Positions 1-5,654 of a stretch of 5,654 nt of DNA are shown in pieces; positions within the stretch are counted from its first letter, which is position 1, and each line of letters begins with the position of its first letter. The DNA is from Methanobacteriota archaeon (GTDB lineage Archaea; Thermoplasmatota; Poseidoniia; Poseidoniales; Poseidoniaceae). The DNA lies in the NCBI GenBank assembly GCA_002728035.1, contig PBUZ01000089.1, positions 1-5,654 on the forward strand, read 5' to 3'. The notes under the pieces are model-generated. The model saw nothing but the letters and a program-made list of their open reading frames with translations, did not search any database and was not told where the DNA came from. Both the position numbers and the translations under genes were made by a program.

Positions 1-209
1 CCCGCTGCCAGTGTCGCCTCTGAGAATACGGTCCCTTCGTGGAAACCAGGAGCGTTCAGGACGCTGGGTGCTGGAATCACCTCCGCGGTGTCGTTCGACG
101 CCTCAAGCACCTCAGCAGACCCATCTGCAGGGGCATGGACCGAGGCCGCCCAAGACTGGAGGATGAACATGAAAATGACGATGACGGAACCGAGAGATTT
201 TCCACCCAT
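1..209 (-). CDS. Secreted or membrane-anchored protein, N-terminal part only
   Basis: This gene begins with ATG at 209 and is still open at base 1, so only 69 codons are visible and the 3' part lies outside the window. The protein starts MGGKSLGSVIVIFMFILQSW, a textbook Sec signal: one Lys at residue 4, a hydrophobic core over about residues 6-20, then small residues with candidate cleavage points between residues 21 and 28 (AAS, VHAPA). After it comes a low-complexity, acidic, Ala/Pro/Glu/Asn-rich stretch (about residues 27-60), typical of the linker that follows a signal peptide in exported archaeal proteins. A TATA/BRE-like element 27 bases upstream supports ATG 209 as a leaderless start. 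A different minus-strand frame begins with ATG at 262, but it gives an Arg/Ser-rich C-terminal half and is rejected. The function cannot be named from this fragment. Export is inferred from the signal peptide, and I am fairly sure the frame is real. Confidence 0.72.
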   Translation of the reverse strand, partial: MGGKSLGSVIVIFMFILQSWAASVHAPADGSAEVLEASNDTAEVIPAPSVLNAPGFHEGTVFSEATLAA

Positions 210-231
210 ACTGTAGTTAAGAAAATACCTC

Positions 232-247
232 GTAAATACATTTTCCC
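232..247 (-). promoter_or_regulatory. Archaeal TATA box with BRE-like purines for the secreted-protein gene
   Basis: Read on the minus strand this is GGGAAAATGTATTTAC. The TATA-like part (TGTATTTAC, 240-232) is centred about 27 bases upstream of the ATG at 209, and a purine-rich GGGAAAA (247-241) sits where the TFB recognition element is expected. In archaea the TATA centre lies about 25-27 bases before transcription start, so the mRNA would begin at or next to the ATG (leaderless). No Shine-Dalgarno sequence is seen before this start, which agrees. The element is inferred from spacing and composition only. Confidence 0.5.
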
Positions 248-324
248 TACAAGCCCACCCAAACAGCAGCCACCGTCCTCGAAGAACGCATCCGAATATG
301 ATGCGAGAGTGAGGTACTTCGCAC

Positions 325-630
325 CTATGATTCGATAATGGGGCGCCGCTCCTGTCTGGCTTTGTGAGCAATTTCTGCTTTGTCGAGGATGTACAGCGGT
401 TCAAATCGGGCGGACAACAACCCGATGAGGTGCCATCCCAAGCTCAATACAGGCGTGGCGATCATCACGGTGAGGGATGACCACATGACAATGTTGCCCT
501 GCGTGGGCCCCCAGGCCCAACCACCGATCAGAGCAATGCACAGGGGCAGGAACCAACGTGCTGCATAACTTGGCGTTGACATACCCTTGTGGTCGCGACG
601 AGGTGCAAAGGCGTAGCGGAGAACATCCAT
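325..630 (-). CDS. Small two-helix membrane protein of unknown function
   Basis: A 101-residue protein starting MDVLRYAFAPRRDHKGMSTP. It has a basic N-terminal segment (RR at 11-12), a hydrophobic helix at about 26-43 (FLPLCIALIGGWAWGP), a second, longer one at about 47-74, and a charged C-terminal tail (DKAEIAHKARQERR). The positive charges at both ends suggest a cytoplasm-in hairpin. I do not recognise a family. The frame stays open upstream as far as a TTG at 789, but the extra residues are not membrane-like and would overlap the upstream control region of the divergent protease gene. Other in-frame ATGs are at 645 and 639. I chose ATG 630 because a TATA-like sequence is centred 25-26 bases before it. 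The gene is divergent from the protease gene at 804 and lies 115 bases before the secreted-protein start at 209. It could still be a chance ORF, but its membrane-protein composition argues for a real gene. Confidence 0.6.
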   Translation of the reverse strand: MDVLRYAFAPRRDHKGMSTPSYAARWFLPLCIALIGGWAWGPTQGNIVMWSSLTVMIATPVLSLGWHLIGLLSARFEPLYILDKAEIAHKARQERRPIIES

Positions 631-650
631 GTTAACCATGGACATTGTTT

Positions 651-660
651 GGTATATGAA
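651..660 (-). promoter_or_regulatory. TATA-like element for the small membrane protein
   Basis: The minus strand reads TTCATATACC. The AT core is centred about 25-26 bases before the ATG at 630, the spacing expected for a leaderless archaeal transcript. It is too close to the alternative ATGs at 639 and 645 to serve them. This element therefore decides the start chosen for the gene. No BRE as clear as that of the neighbouring gene is seen. Confidence 0.42.
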
Positions 661-793
661 CCACCGTTTTGAGACGCATGCTTGATGAACGACGACCCCC
701 AGCAGGGAATTACCTGCAATGATGATGGCCTCTGCCGAATGCTGTTTTTCAGTGACGATTGATGGGCGAACTGAGCGGGTACCACTCAACTAC

Positions 794-799
794 GGTGAT
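794..799 (+). promoter_or_regulatory. Shine-Dalgarno sequence of the PrsW-family gene
   Basis: GGTGAT lies four bases before the ATG at 804 and matches the GGTGAT part of the sequence complementary to the 16S rRNA 3' end. It favours ATG 804 over the in-frame upstream TTG 759 and ATG 762, neither of which has such a motif. It implies a transcript with a 5' leader, unlike the minus-strand genes nearby. Confidence 0.5.
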
Positions 800-803
800 T
801 GGA

Positions 804-2255
804 ATGCTACCCGTCCGCCAACCGCACTACCCGATACCGGTACCGCTCACGCCGGTTCCAGAAGGGTTGACCGTTTGGCGTGCTTCGACGCCTTGGCAGA
901 CCGTGCGTTCAATGCTCGGATTGGTCATCGTCTGTTTCTTCGTGTCACAAATCGCTGTCCTGATCGGAGCGGGATTCATCGACGGCGACATGAACGGAAG
1001 TTTAGGACCCTTTGACCCGTTTGCCACGTTCTTGGGAGGCATCTGCCTTTCCCCGATGTTGATGCTGTTCTTTTTCCTGCGAAGACCAAACCTCACGCAC
1101 ACCGTTCACGCCTACCCCTCACACGAAGGGAAAAACGTGCATGCGCTGGCCGGTGGAACCGTCGTCAATTCACCGCAGGCCACCGTCGTACAACATCACA
1201 TCTTTCGCTCAACGGCCCCGCTGGAGATGCCTCGTCCGATGCACCTTTGGATGCTGTTCGCCTTCGGCGTCGGGCTTTCAACCATCTGCTTGCTGCCGCT
1301 CACGATCTTTGGAGCCAACCTCGCAACCGTGCTGTTGGCCGTGTTGGTGGTGTTGCCGGCTTGGCTCATCGGCTTCGCTACGCCCGTGTTTGCTTGGTGG
1401 TCCATCACAAGCCGCCACATGGGCATCAACATCTCGAGAAGGGATGCTGAGTGGATTTTGGCAGCAGGTATGTTGTCAACCATTCCAGCCATCATCATCA
1501 ATTCCGTCATTACACCCGTCATGATCCATCCGTTTGGTTTGAACGCTGCTGCATCTGGAACACTCGGTGAAGGCATTGTTCTGTTCCTTTCCGCCCCGAT
1601 CGGTGAAGAATTGAGCAAGGGGTTGGCCGTCTTGTTTCTGAGCCACCTCATCATTTCGCCCAAGCACGGTTTCTACGTCGGCTCGACCGTTGGGCTTGGC
1701 TTTGCACTGTTGGAAAACGCACAGTACATCTCAATGGCCTTGGCAAGCGATTACAGCAGCATCACCTACTTCTTTACGGCAACCCTGCGTGGACTCAGTT
1801 CCATTCCTGGCCACGCCATGTGGACCGGTTTGACCGGTTATGCGATGGGGTGTTGGTTGGCTCGGGGTCATCGACTCCCGAATTTCTCCAAAACGGCCTA
1901 CCTCTCTGAAGACGCCGAGGCCAACTGGGTGTTGTACGACAAAAACGGACTCCCCGTCACCACCTCAGGCTGGACGACCATGCCTTCCGACCGCATGATG
2001 CGTTTGCTGGTGAAGCACCAACGCCATGCTTGGGCCATGCCAACCACCGTACAAGGTGGGCTTTTCCTGGCGATGTTGGGCCATGGTTTGTGGAACGGCT
2101 CCTCTTGGGGCGTGGGAATGTTGCTCAAAGACGGTGACCCCGTGCTCTCCGTTCTCCTTCAATTGGCATGGCTGGTCGTGATGGTAGCTGCACTGTGGTT
2201 CTGTATCCTCAGGTGGCTGCCCACCATCGTTTTTAGCACTGAGAACATGGCATGA
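804..2255 (+). CDS. PrsW-family intramembrane protease
   Basis: A 483-residue polytopic membrane protein with all four signature motifs of the PrsW family (PF13367), predicted proteases that cleave within or near the membrane. The motifs are EELSK at 268-272 (the paired Glu of the EExxK motif), FALLENAQY ending at 308 (Glu304, Asn305, Tyr308), GHAMWTGLTG with His337, and GHGLWNG with His427 and Asn431. These conserved Glu and His residues are the presumed catalytic or metal-site residues. Hydrophobic segments lie at about 36-57, 76-92, 145-167, 172-199, 216-237, 255-285, 293-313, 336-354, 419-440 and 446-474. A polar stretch of roughly 60 residues (355-414) separates the two His motifs. The N-terminus before the first helix is Pro-rich. 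The start is set by GGTGAT at 794-799; an ATG at 762 is the main alternative and would add 14 residues. It is first of three tandem membrane genes. In Bacillus, PrsW cleaves the anti-sigma factor RsiW; no such partner is visible here, so the substrate is unknown. Confidence 0.9.
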   Translation: MLPVRQPHYPIPVPLTPVPEGLTVWRASTPWQTVRSMLGLVIVCFFVSQIAVLIGAGFIDGDMNGSLGPFDPFATFLGGICLSPMLMLFFFLRRPNLTHTVHAYPSHEGKNVHALAGGTVVNSPQATVVQHHIFRSTAPLEMPRPMHLWMLFAFGVGLSTICLLPLTIFGANLATVLLAVLVVLPAWLIGFATPVFAWWSITSRHMGINISRRDAEWILAAGMLSTIPAIIINSVITPVMIHPFGLNAAASGTLGEGIVLFLSAPIGEELSKGLAVLFLSHLIISPKHGFYVGSTVGLGFALLENAQYISMALASDYSSITYFFTATLRGLSSIPGHAMWTGLTGYAMGCWLARGHRLPNFSKTAYLSEDAEANWVLYDKNGLPVTTSGWTTMPSDRMMRLLVKHQRHAWAMPTTVQGGLFLAMLGHGLWNGSSWGVGMLLKDGDPVLSVLLQLAWLVVMVAALWFCILRWLPTIVFSTENMA

Positions 2256-2328
2256 TGTCCTAAATCGGGTGCGGTCTTCAAAAAGGATACGCCTGTCCCA
2301 AATCTTGGGCAAAGAGCCTTTTGTCGCC

Positions 2329-2336
2329 AAGGTGGT
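2329..2336 (+). promoter_or_regulatory. Shine-Dalgarno-like sequence of the DUF92 gene
   Basis: AAGGTGGT ends five bases before the ATG at 2342. It matches the canonical AGGTGAT with one mismatch. It favours ATG 2342 over the upstream in-frame TTG at 2321 and supports a start within a longer, probably polycistronic, message. Confidence 0.42.
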
Positions 2337-2341
2337 CGTTG

Positions 2342-3103
2342 ATGGACATGTTTACCAGCGGACCAAACGTAGGGAACCTCCTCGTTACCTGCGGCCTCGT
2401 CATCTTCCTTCTCATCGCTTCAACAAAAGCAAAAATGCTTGACAAAAGCGGCTCACAAGCCGCTGCATTGCTCGGTTTGGTGGTTGGTGGCCTGGGACAT
2501 TGGACGTGGTTGCTCATTCTGCTCGGCTTCCTGCTCAGTTCCCACAAGGCGACAAAATGGCGTTTTGAAGAAAAGAAGGAACTTGGGCTCTCTGAATCCA
2601 GCGACGGCCACCGTGGTTGGACCAACGTCGTGGCCAACGGTGCTATTCCCGGATTGATTTGCATTTACGCCTACCTCGCCAACGATTGGTCGAGCACCGT
2701 TTGGATTTTCGGAGCCGCCGTCGCCGTTGCTGCATCCGACACCTTTGCAAGCGAAATCGGATGCTTGGACCCGAGGGTGCGCATGATCACGAATTTCAAG
2801 CCATGTGTGCAGGGTGAGAACGGAGGTTTCTCTCCCAACGGCCAACTGGCTGCTGCTGTAGGATCCTTTGTGGTGGCCATTCTCACCTATGGTACGTGGT
2901 TGCTTACTTCAGATACATCCACCGATTTGAACGGGCCGCTCCTGCTCGGCGTACTCGCCTTGACTGGATGGATTGGATGCCAGGTTGACAGTTACCTCGG
3001 CGCACTGCTCGAAAACCGTGGCTACCTCACGAAAGGCTCGGTGAACGCGCTGGCCATCACGAGCGGTGTGGCGATCATGGGCCTGTTCTTGTCAAGCCTT
3101 TGA
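2342..3103 (+). CDS. DUF92 / VTE6-like integral membrane protein
   Basis: A 253-residue membrane protein of the DUF92 family (TIGR00297-like). The family landmarks appear in order: SSHKATKW followed by KK at about 66-79, RGWTNVVANG at 91-100, the hallmark SDTFASEIG at 132-140 (usual form ADTWASEIG), FKPCVQGENGGFSP at 152-165 (usual form KPVPPGTNGGVS), DSYLGALLENRG at 216-227, and VN at 234-235. Helices lie at about 12-27, 40-66, 100-135, 168-190 and 198-218, with a last one at 236-252. The length is typical of the family. Plant and cyanobacterial relatives (VTE6) phosphorylate phytyl-phosphate to the diphosphate. In archaea a role in polyprenyl-phosphate metabolism or salvage is a reasonable inference but is not shown by sequence alone. 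The gene follows the protease by 86 bases and precedes the large membrane protein by 54 bases, all on one strand. The start is chosen by the AAGGTGGT upstream; ATG 2348 is also possible. Confidence 0.9.
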   Translation: MDMFTSGPNVGNLLVTCGLVIFLLIASTKAKMLDKSGSQAAALLGLVVGGLGHWTWLLILLGFLLSSHKATKWRFEEKKELGLSESSDGHRGWTNVVANGAIPGLICIYAYLANDWSSTVWIFGAAVAVAASDTFASEIGCLDPRVRMITNFKPCVQGENGGFSPNGQLAAAVGSFVVAILTYGTWLLTSDTSTDLNGPLLLGVLALTGWIGCQVDSYLGALLENRGYLTKGSVNALAITSGVAIMGLFLSSL

Positions 3104-3157
3104 GTATCCTGTTCATCGGTGCATTGGCTTCTTGAACCGAGACCGTTTCGTCATGCC

Positions 3158-5464
3158 ATGGGGCGGCAAGCGTGGGCGATTGCAAGCCTGTCCCTTTTGT
3201 TGTGCATGGGCCTCTCGGGCATGGTCTCTGCCAATTCTTCACCAACCTACGAGCCGGGTTTTGTCGAGTGGACGATTTCCCCGCACGAGCGCTTATTTGT
3301 CGAAGGTGATGATGTTGAAAATGCAGTGCTCCAGCGCGGCCAAACGGATTCGGCCGTCGGTGGTTTCACCGTTGGTGTCACCACCGAACCGGTTCAAGTG
3401 TTCACGTTGCAAAGTCCACCCGTTGAACAATCGGTCGAAGCCGAGGTGTTCATGAGTGTCTATTTCTCGGTCATTTTGGAAGGCGGCGGTGGGCCGCAAA
3501 CCTGTACCCGACAAACTCTTTTGGACTCCTCGACAACATTGTTCTACTCTGTAAGTGTGGGATCAAATGAACTCTACAGCACATCGGTGACCCAAGTTGT
3601 CGACACCACGGCACAAAACGACGCGATGAATTTCTCAGGCGAAGAACAAAACGTGACGCTGAGTCTTTCCCCCGGCGAAAGCATTTCCCTCAGCCTCTCT
3701 ATCCAACATTCCTGCCTCGGCTCGCAAGCCCGTGTCCAATGGGGAGGATTTGAGCACAACAGTGGAGGGATCATCATCGAAGGTGTCCTGTACGAACCAG
3801 AAGCAAGGATTTTGGTTGACGAATCCCGCCTCTCCCACGTCGAACTCGAACACCGATTGCCGTGGGGTTTGGAAGATTTGCGCGATGAAAAATGGGAGAT
3901 ATGGGGGCCTTTGGAACCTACTGAAAAATCCATTCGAGACGGTGAATACCTCGTCGAGACCAGTGCAAGTCGCATCCGCATGACGCGGGACTTGGGTGGC
4001 AACAACACCGTCTACACTTGGTCAGGAGCCAAACCCCTCCCGATCGGTGAAATGAACTTGCAGTTCTGTCTACGAACGGTCGCTGGCGACCTGAACAGCG
4101 ATTGCCACGCTGAAGGCATCCTTCGCTTTGAGGTCACGGCGGGCGACGAAGGGTTCGCCAGTGCCGCCATTTGGCTTACAGCGACCACGCTGTTGGCGCT
4201 CTTGGGTTATGTCGCCAACGCCTTCCGAAACGGATTGCTCCTACCGATTCCCATCTTGGGTGCGCTCGCCGTGTTGGCGTTGCTGACCTTGCCGACGGTG
4301 TTCGACCAACCCAATTTGGGTGCAGATGCCGTTATTTTGGACAACACCAAAGTCTTGGACAGTGAGCTCACGCGTCTCGACGGTTCATCGGTCAGCGTGA
4401 GCGAACTCATCAACGGTCACGAAGCACTGGTCATGGGCTTGGTCTTACCGGGGTCTGAGCAAAGCCTCACGCAAACGAACGAATTCAACCGAACGCTCGA
4501 CCAGTTGGGGGAACGCATCGAGGTGATTCACATCGTCACCGGAGAGGATGCGCGCATGACAGATGCTGCCTCACTGGCGGAAGCGACCAATGCTTCCTGG
4601 ACCATTTATCTCGATGAAGAGAGCGCCTTCTCGAAGAGTCTGCCCACTGGAGCTTCCGATGCCGTGGTGGTGCTTGACCCAGGTATGCACGTGACGTTCG
4701 CCCAACCCTCTTCTGCAGCCATGCTTGACATCGTCGAAGCGGTTGATGCCATCAAATCGGGTGGACCAAATTCATTCGTGTCCTACTTTGCCCTCTTCTT
4801 CGGTCCTGGCTTGTTCTTGCTCTTCCTCGCCCTCCCTCGTGAAGAGTGGACAGCGCCTGAAGAGCCGTTGCCGCCCGGCCTTCTTTGGGGCTCGATCATC
4901 GTTGCATCCGGCGCTGGCATTTTGATGATCAACCTCCCTGCACTCCTGCTTGCCTTGGCGCCCGTCGGCATGACCGCTCGCTTTGTGCTTGACATTGTGA
5001 TGATGCTTTGGATGATCGAAATGTGTTTCTTCACCGCCAAGCGAGGCGCACCCTACGAAGCCGACATGTTGGGCAAACTGATTCATGGTCGCTTCCCCAA
5101 AGCCTTCCAAGCGTGGCGAGACCCCGTTGACATGAACCGTGATGCCATGCTCGGTGTATGGCTCGGATGGTTTGGATGGCTGGCGTTCCCCAATCTCTTC
5201 ACACAAGCGGTGGGCTCGTCCGCCCTCGCTGGCGGCGGTGGTATTGGCATGGCGTTCTTCTTCCTCTTGCTGTTCACCTTCTCGGGAGGATTTGTCGTGT
5301 TGCTGCTTCGAATCGTGGCCTCTTGGGGCGGTCCTTTCTCTCGTTTGTTCGGTAAATTTGGAGGTGAGGTCTTTGCACAATTCGTAGGGTGGATCCTCAC
5401 GCCCATTGCCCTTTGGATGGCGATCAACGCCACCATCAATGTCTTGGAACTCGGCGTCTTCTGA
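3158..5464 (+). CDS. Large exported polytopic protein with a CXXC-less thioredoxin-like domain
   Basis: A 768-residue protein I do not recognise as a named family. It starts MGRQAWAIASLSLLLCMGLS, a Sec signal with likely cleavage after VSA (residue 25). Residues 26-330 form a Ser/Thr/Val-rich, apparently beta-rich extracytoplasmic domain with four Cys (116, 186, 304, 316) and sequons at 26, 158, 165 and 282. Two helices (about 335-353 and 359-379) follow. Residues 400-533 read like a TlpA/redoxin-type thioredoxin fold, but GSEQS (432-436) stands where CXXC should be and no cis-Pro motif is seen. Helix count puts this domain outside the membrane. The C-terminal part (540-768) has about six helices, with a polar loop at 627-660. 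The C-terminal helices recall DsbD/CcdA-like architecture only loosely, with no recognisable motif. An in-frame GTG at 3119 would add 13 residues before the signal peptide, so ATG 3158 is preferred, though no strong ribosome-binding site precedes it. It is last of three tandem membrane genes. The frame is certain; the function is unknown. Confidence 0.88.
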   Translation: MGRQAWAIASLSLLLCMGLSGMVSANSSPTYEPGFVEWTISPHERLFVEGDDVENAVLQRGQTDSAVGGFTVGVTTEPVQVFTLQSPPVEQSVEAEVFMSVYFSVILEGGGGPQTCTRQTLLDSSTTLFYSVSVGSNELYSTSVTQVVDTTAQNDAMNFSGEEQNVTLSLSPGESISLSLSIQHSCLGSQARVQWGGFEHNSGGIIIEGVLYEPEARILVDESRLSHVELEHRLPWGLEDLRDEKWEIWGPLEPTEKSIRDGEYLVETSASRIRMTRDLGGNNTVYTWSGAKPLPIGEMNLQFCLRTVAGDLNSDCHAEGILRFEVTAGDEGFASAAIWLTATTLLALLGYVANAFRNGLLLPIPILGALAVLALLTLPTVFDQPNLGADAVILDNTKVLDSELTRLDGSSVSVSELINGHEALVMGLVLPGSEQSLTQTNEFNRTLDQLGERIEVIHIVTGEDARMTDAASLAEATNASWTIYLDEESAFSKSLPTGASDAVVVLDPGMHVTFAQPSSAAMLDIVEAVDAIKSGGPNSFVSYFALFFGPGLFLLFLALPREEWTAPEEPLPPGLLWGSIIVASGAGILMINLPALLLALAPVGMTARFVLDIVMMLWMIEMCFFTAKRGAPYEADMLGKLIHGRFPKAFQAWRDPVDMNRDAMLGVWLGWFGWLAFPNLFTQAVGSSALAGGGGIGMAFFFLLLFTFSGGFVVLLLRIVASWGGPFSRLFGKFGGEVFAQFVGWILTPIALWMAINATINVLELGVF

Positions 5465-5491
5465 GCACGAGCGTTACCTCGAGACCTTAAC

Positions 5492-5654
<163 letters not shown>

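Noticed and set aside
77..262. 61-codon minus-strand frame starting at ATG 262
   Set aside because: It shares the region with the signal-peptide frame starting at 209, but its C-terminal half is Ser/Arg-rich and it would start upstream of the TATA-like element. The 209 frame gives a proper signal peptide and runs off the window open.
39..338. 99-codon open frame on the plus strand
   Set aside because: The product is Arg/Asp/Pro-rich without a domain-like pattern. It covers the left-edge signal-peptide gene on the other strand, and that gene has a much better composition and a promoter.
631..789. N-terminal extension of the small membrane protein back to TTG 789
   Set aside because: The added residues look non-coding, the start would be a TTG overlapping the protease-gene upstream region, and the TATA-like sequence would then lie inside the gene.
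2297..2309. Hairpin CCCAA-ATC-TTGGG in the gap between the protease and DUF92 genes, followed by CCTTTT a few bases on
   Set aside because: The stem is only five base pairs and the T-run only four. Archaeal terminators do not depend on such hairpins, so this is too weak to call a terminator and may be chance.
3119..3157. GTG start at 3119 for the large membrane protein
   Set aside because: It would place 13 residues including Glu, Pro and Arg ahead of an otherwise ideal signal peptide, it has no Shine-Dalgarno sequence, and the ATG at 3158 directly begins the signal peptide.
3203..3205. Cys16 in the signal peptide of the large protein as a lipoprotein lipobox
   Set aside because: The residues before it are Leu-Leu-Leu, not a lipobox ending in Ala/Gly/Ser. 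The hydrophobic core continues past it to a good VSA cleavage site.
4772..5380. 202-codon minus-strand open frame inside the large membrane-protein gene
   Set aside because: It is Glu/Arg/Lys/His-rich low-complexity antisense of a hydrophobic-helix coding region, a common artefact of GC-biased membrane genes. The plus-strand frame has signal peptide, domains and helices.

Overview
The window looks like a piece of an archaeal chromosome, most likely a marine Euryarchaeote of the Poseidoniales / Marine Group II type. This is inferred from four things: the archaeal-type triosephosphate isomerase C-terminus at the right edge, an archaeal/bacterial DUF92 membrane protein, TATA/BRE-like elements placed 25-27 bases upstream of leaderless ATGs, and large secreted or membrane-anchored proteins with many N-glycosylation sequons. 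The lineage cannot be proved from this sequence alone. I see no mobile elements, RNA genes or CRISPR.

Layout. Left block, minus strand: the start of a secreted or membrane-anchored protein that runs off the left edge (209 to 1), preceded upstream by a small two-helix membrane protein (630 to 325). Each has its own well-placed TATA-like element and appears leaderless. Central block, plus strand: three tandem membrane-protein genes. These are a PrsW-family intramembrane protease (804-2255), a DUF92 / VTE6-like membrane protein (2342-3103), and a 768-residue signal-peptide-bearing polytopic protein (3158-5464). The first two have Shine-Dalgarno-like sequences, while the third has no clear one. 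Right edge, minus strand: the last 53 codons of archaeal triosephosphate isomerase, converging on the big gene with only 27 bases between the stop codons.

How the genes may work together. The three plus-strand genes have short gaps (86 and 54 bases) and no obvious internal promoter, so co-transcription is plausible. All three products are membrane proteins: a protease acting within the membrane, a relative of a polyprenyl/phytyl-phosphate kinase, and a large protein of unknown function. The last combines an extracytoplasmic beta-rich domain, a thioredoxin-fold-like domain without the CXXC motif, and a C-terminal multi-helix bundle. The most unusual element is this third protein, especially its cysteine-free thioredoxin-like segment. 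A functional link between the three genes is a hypothesis only.
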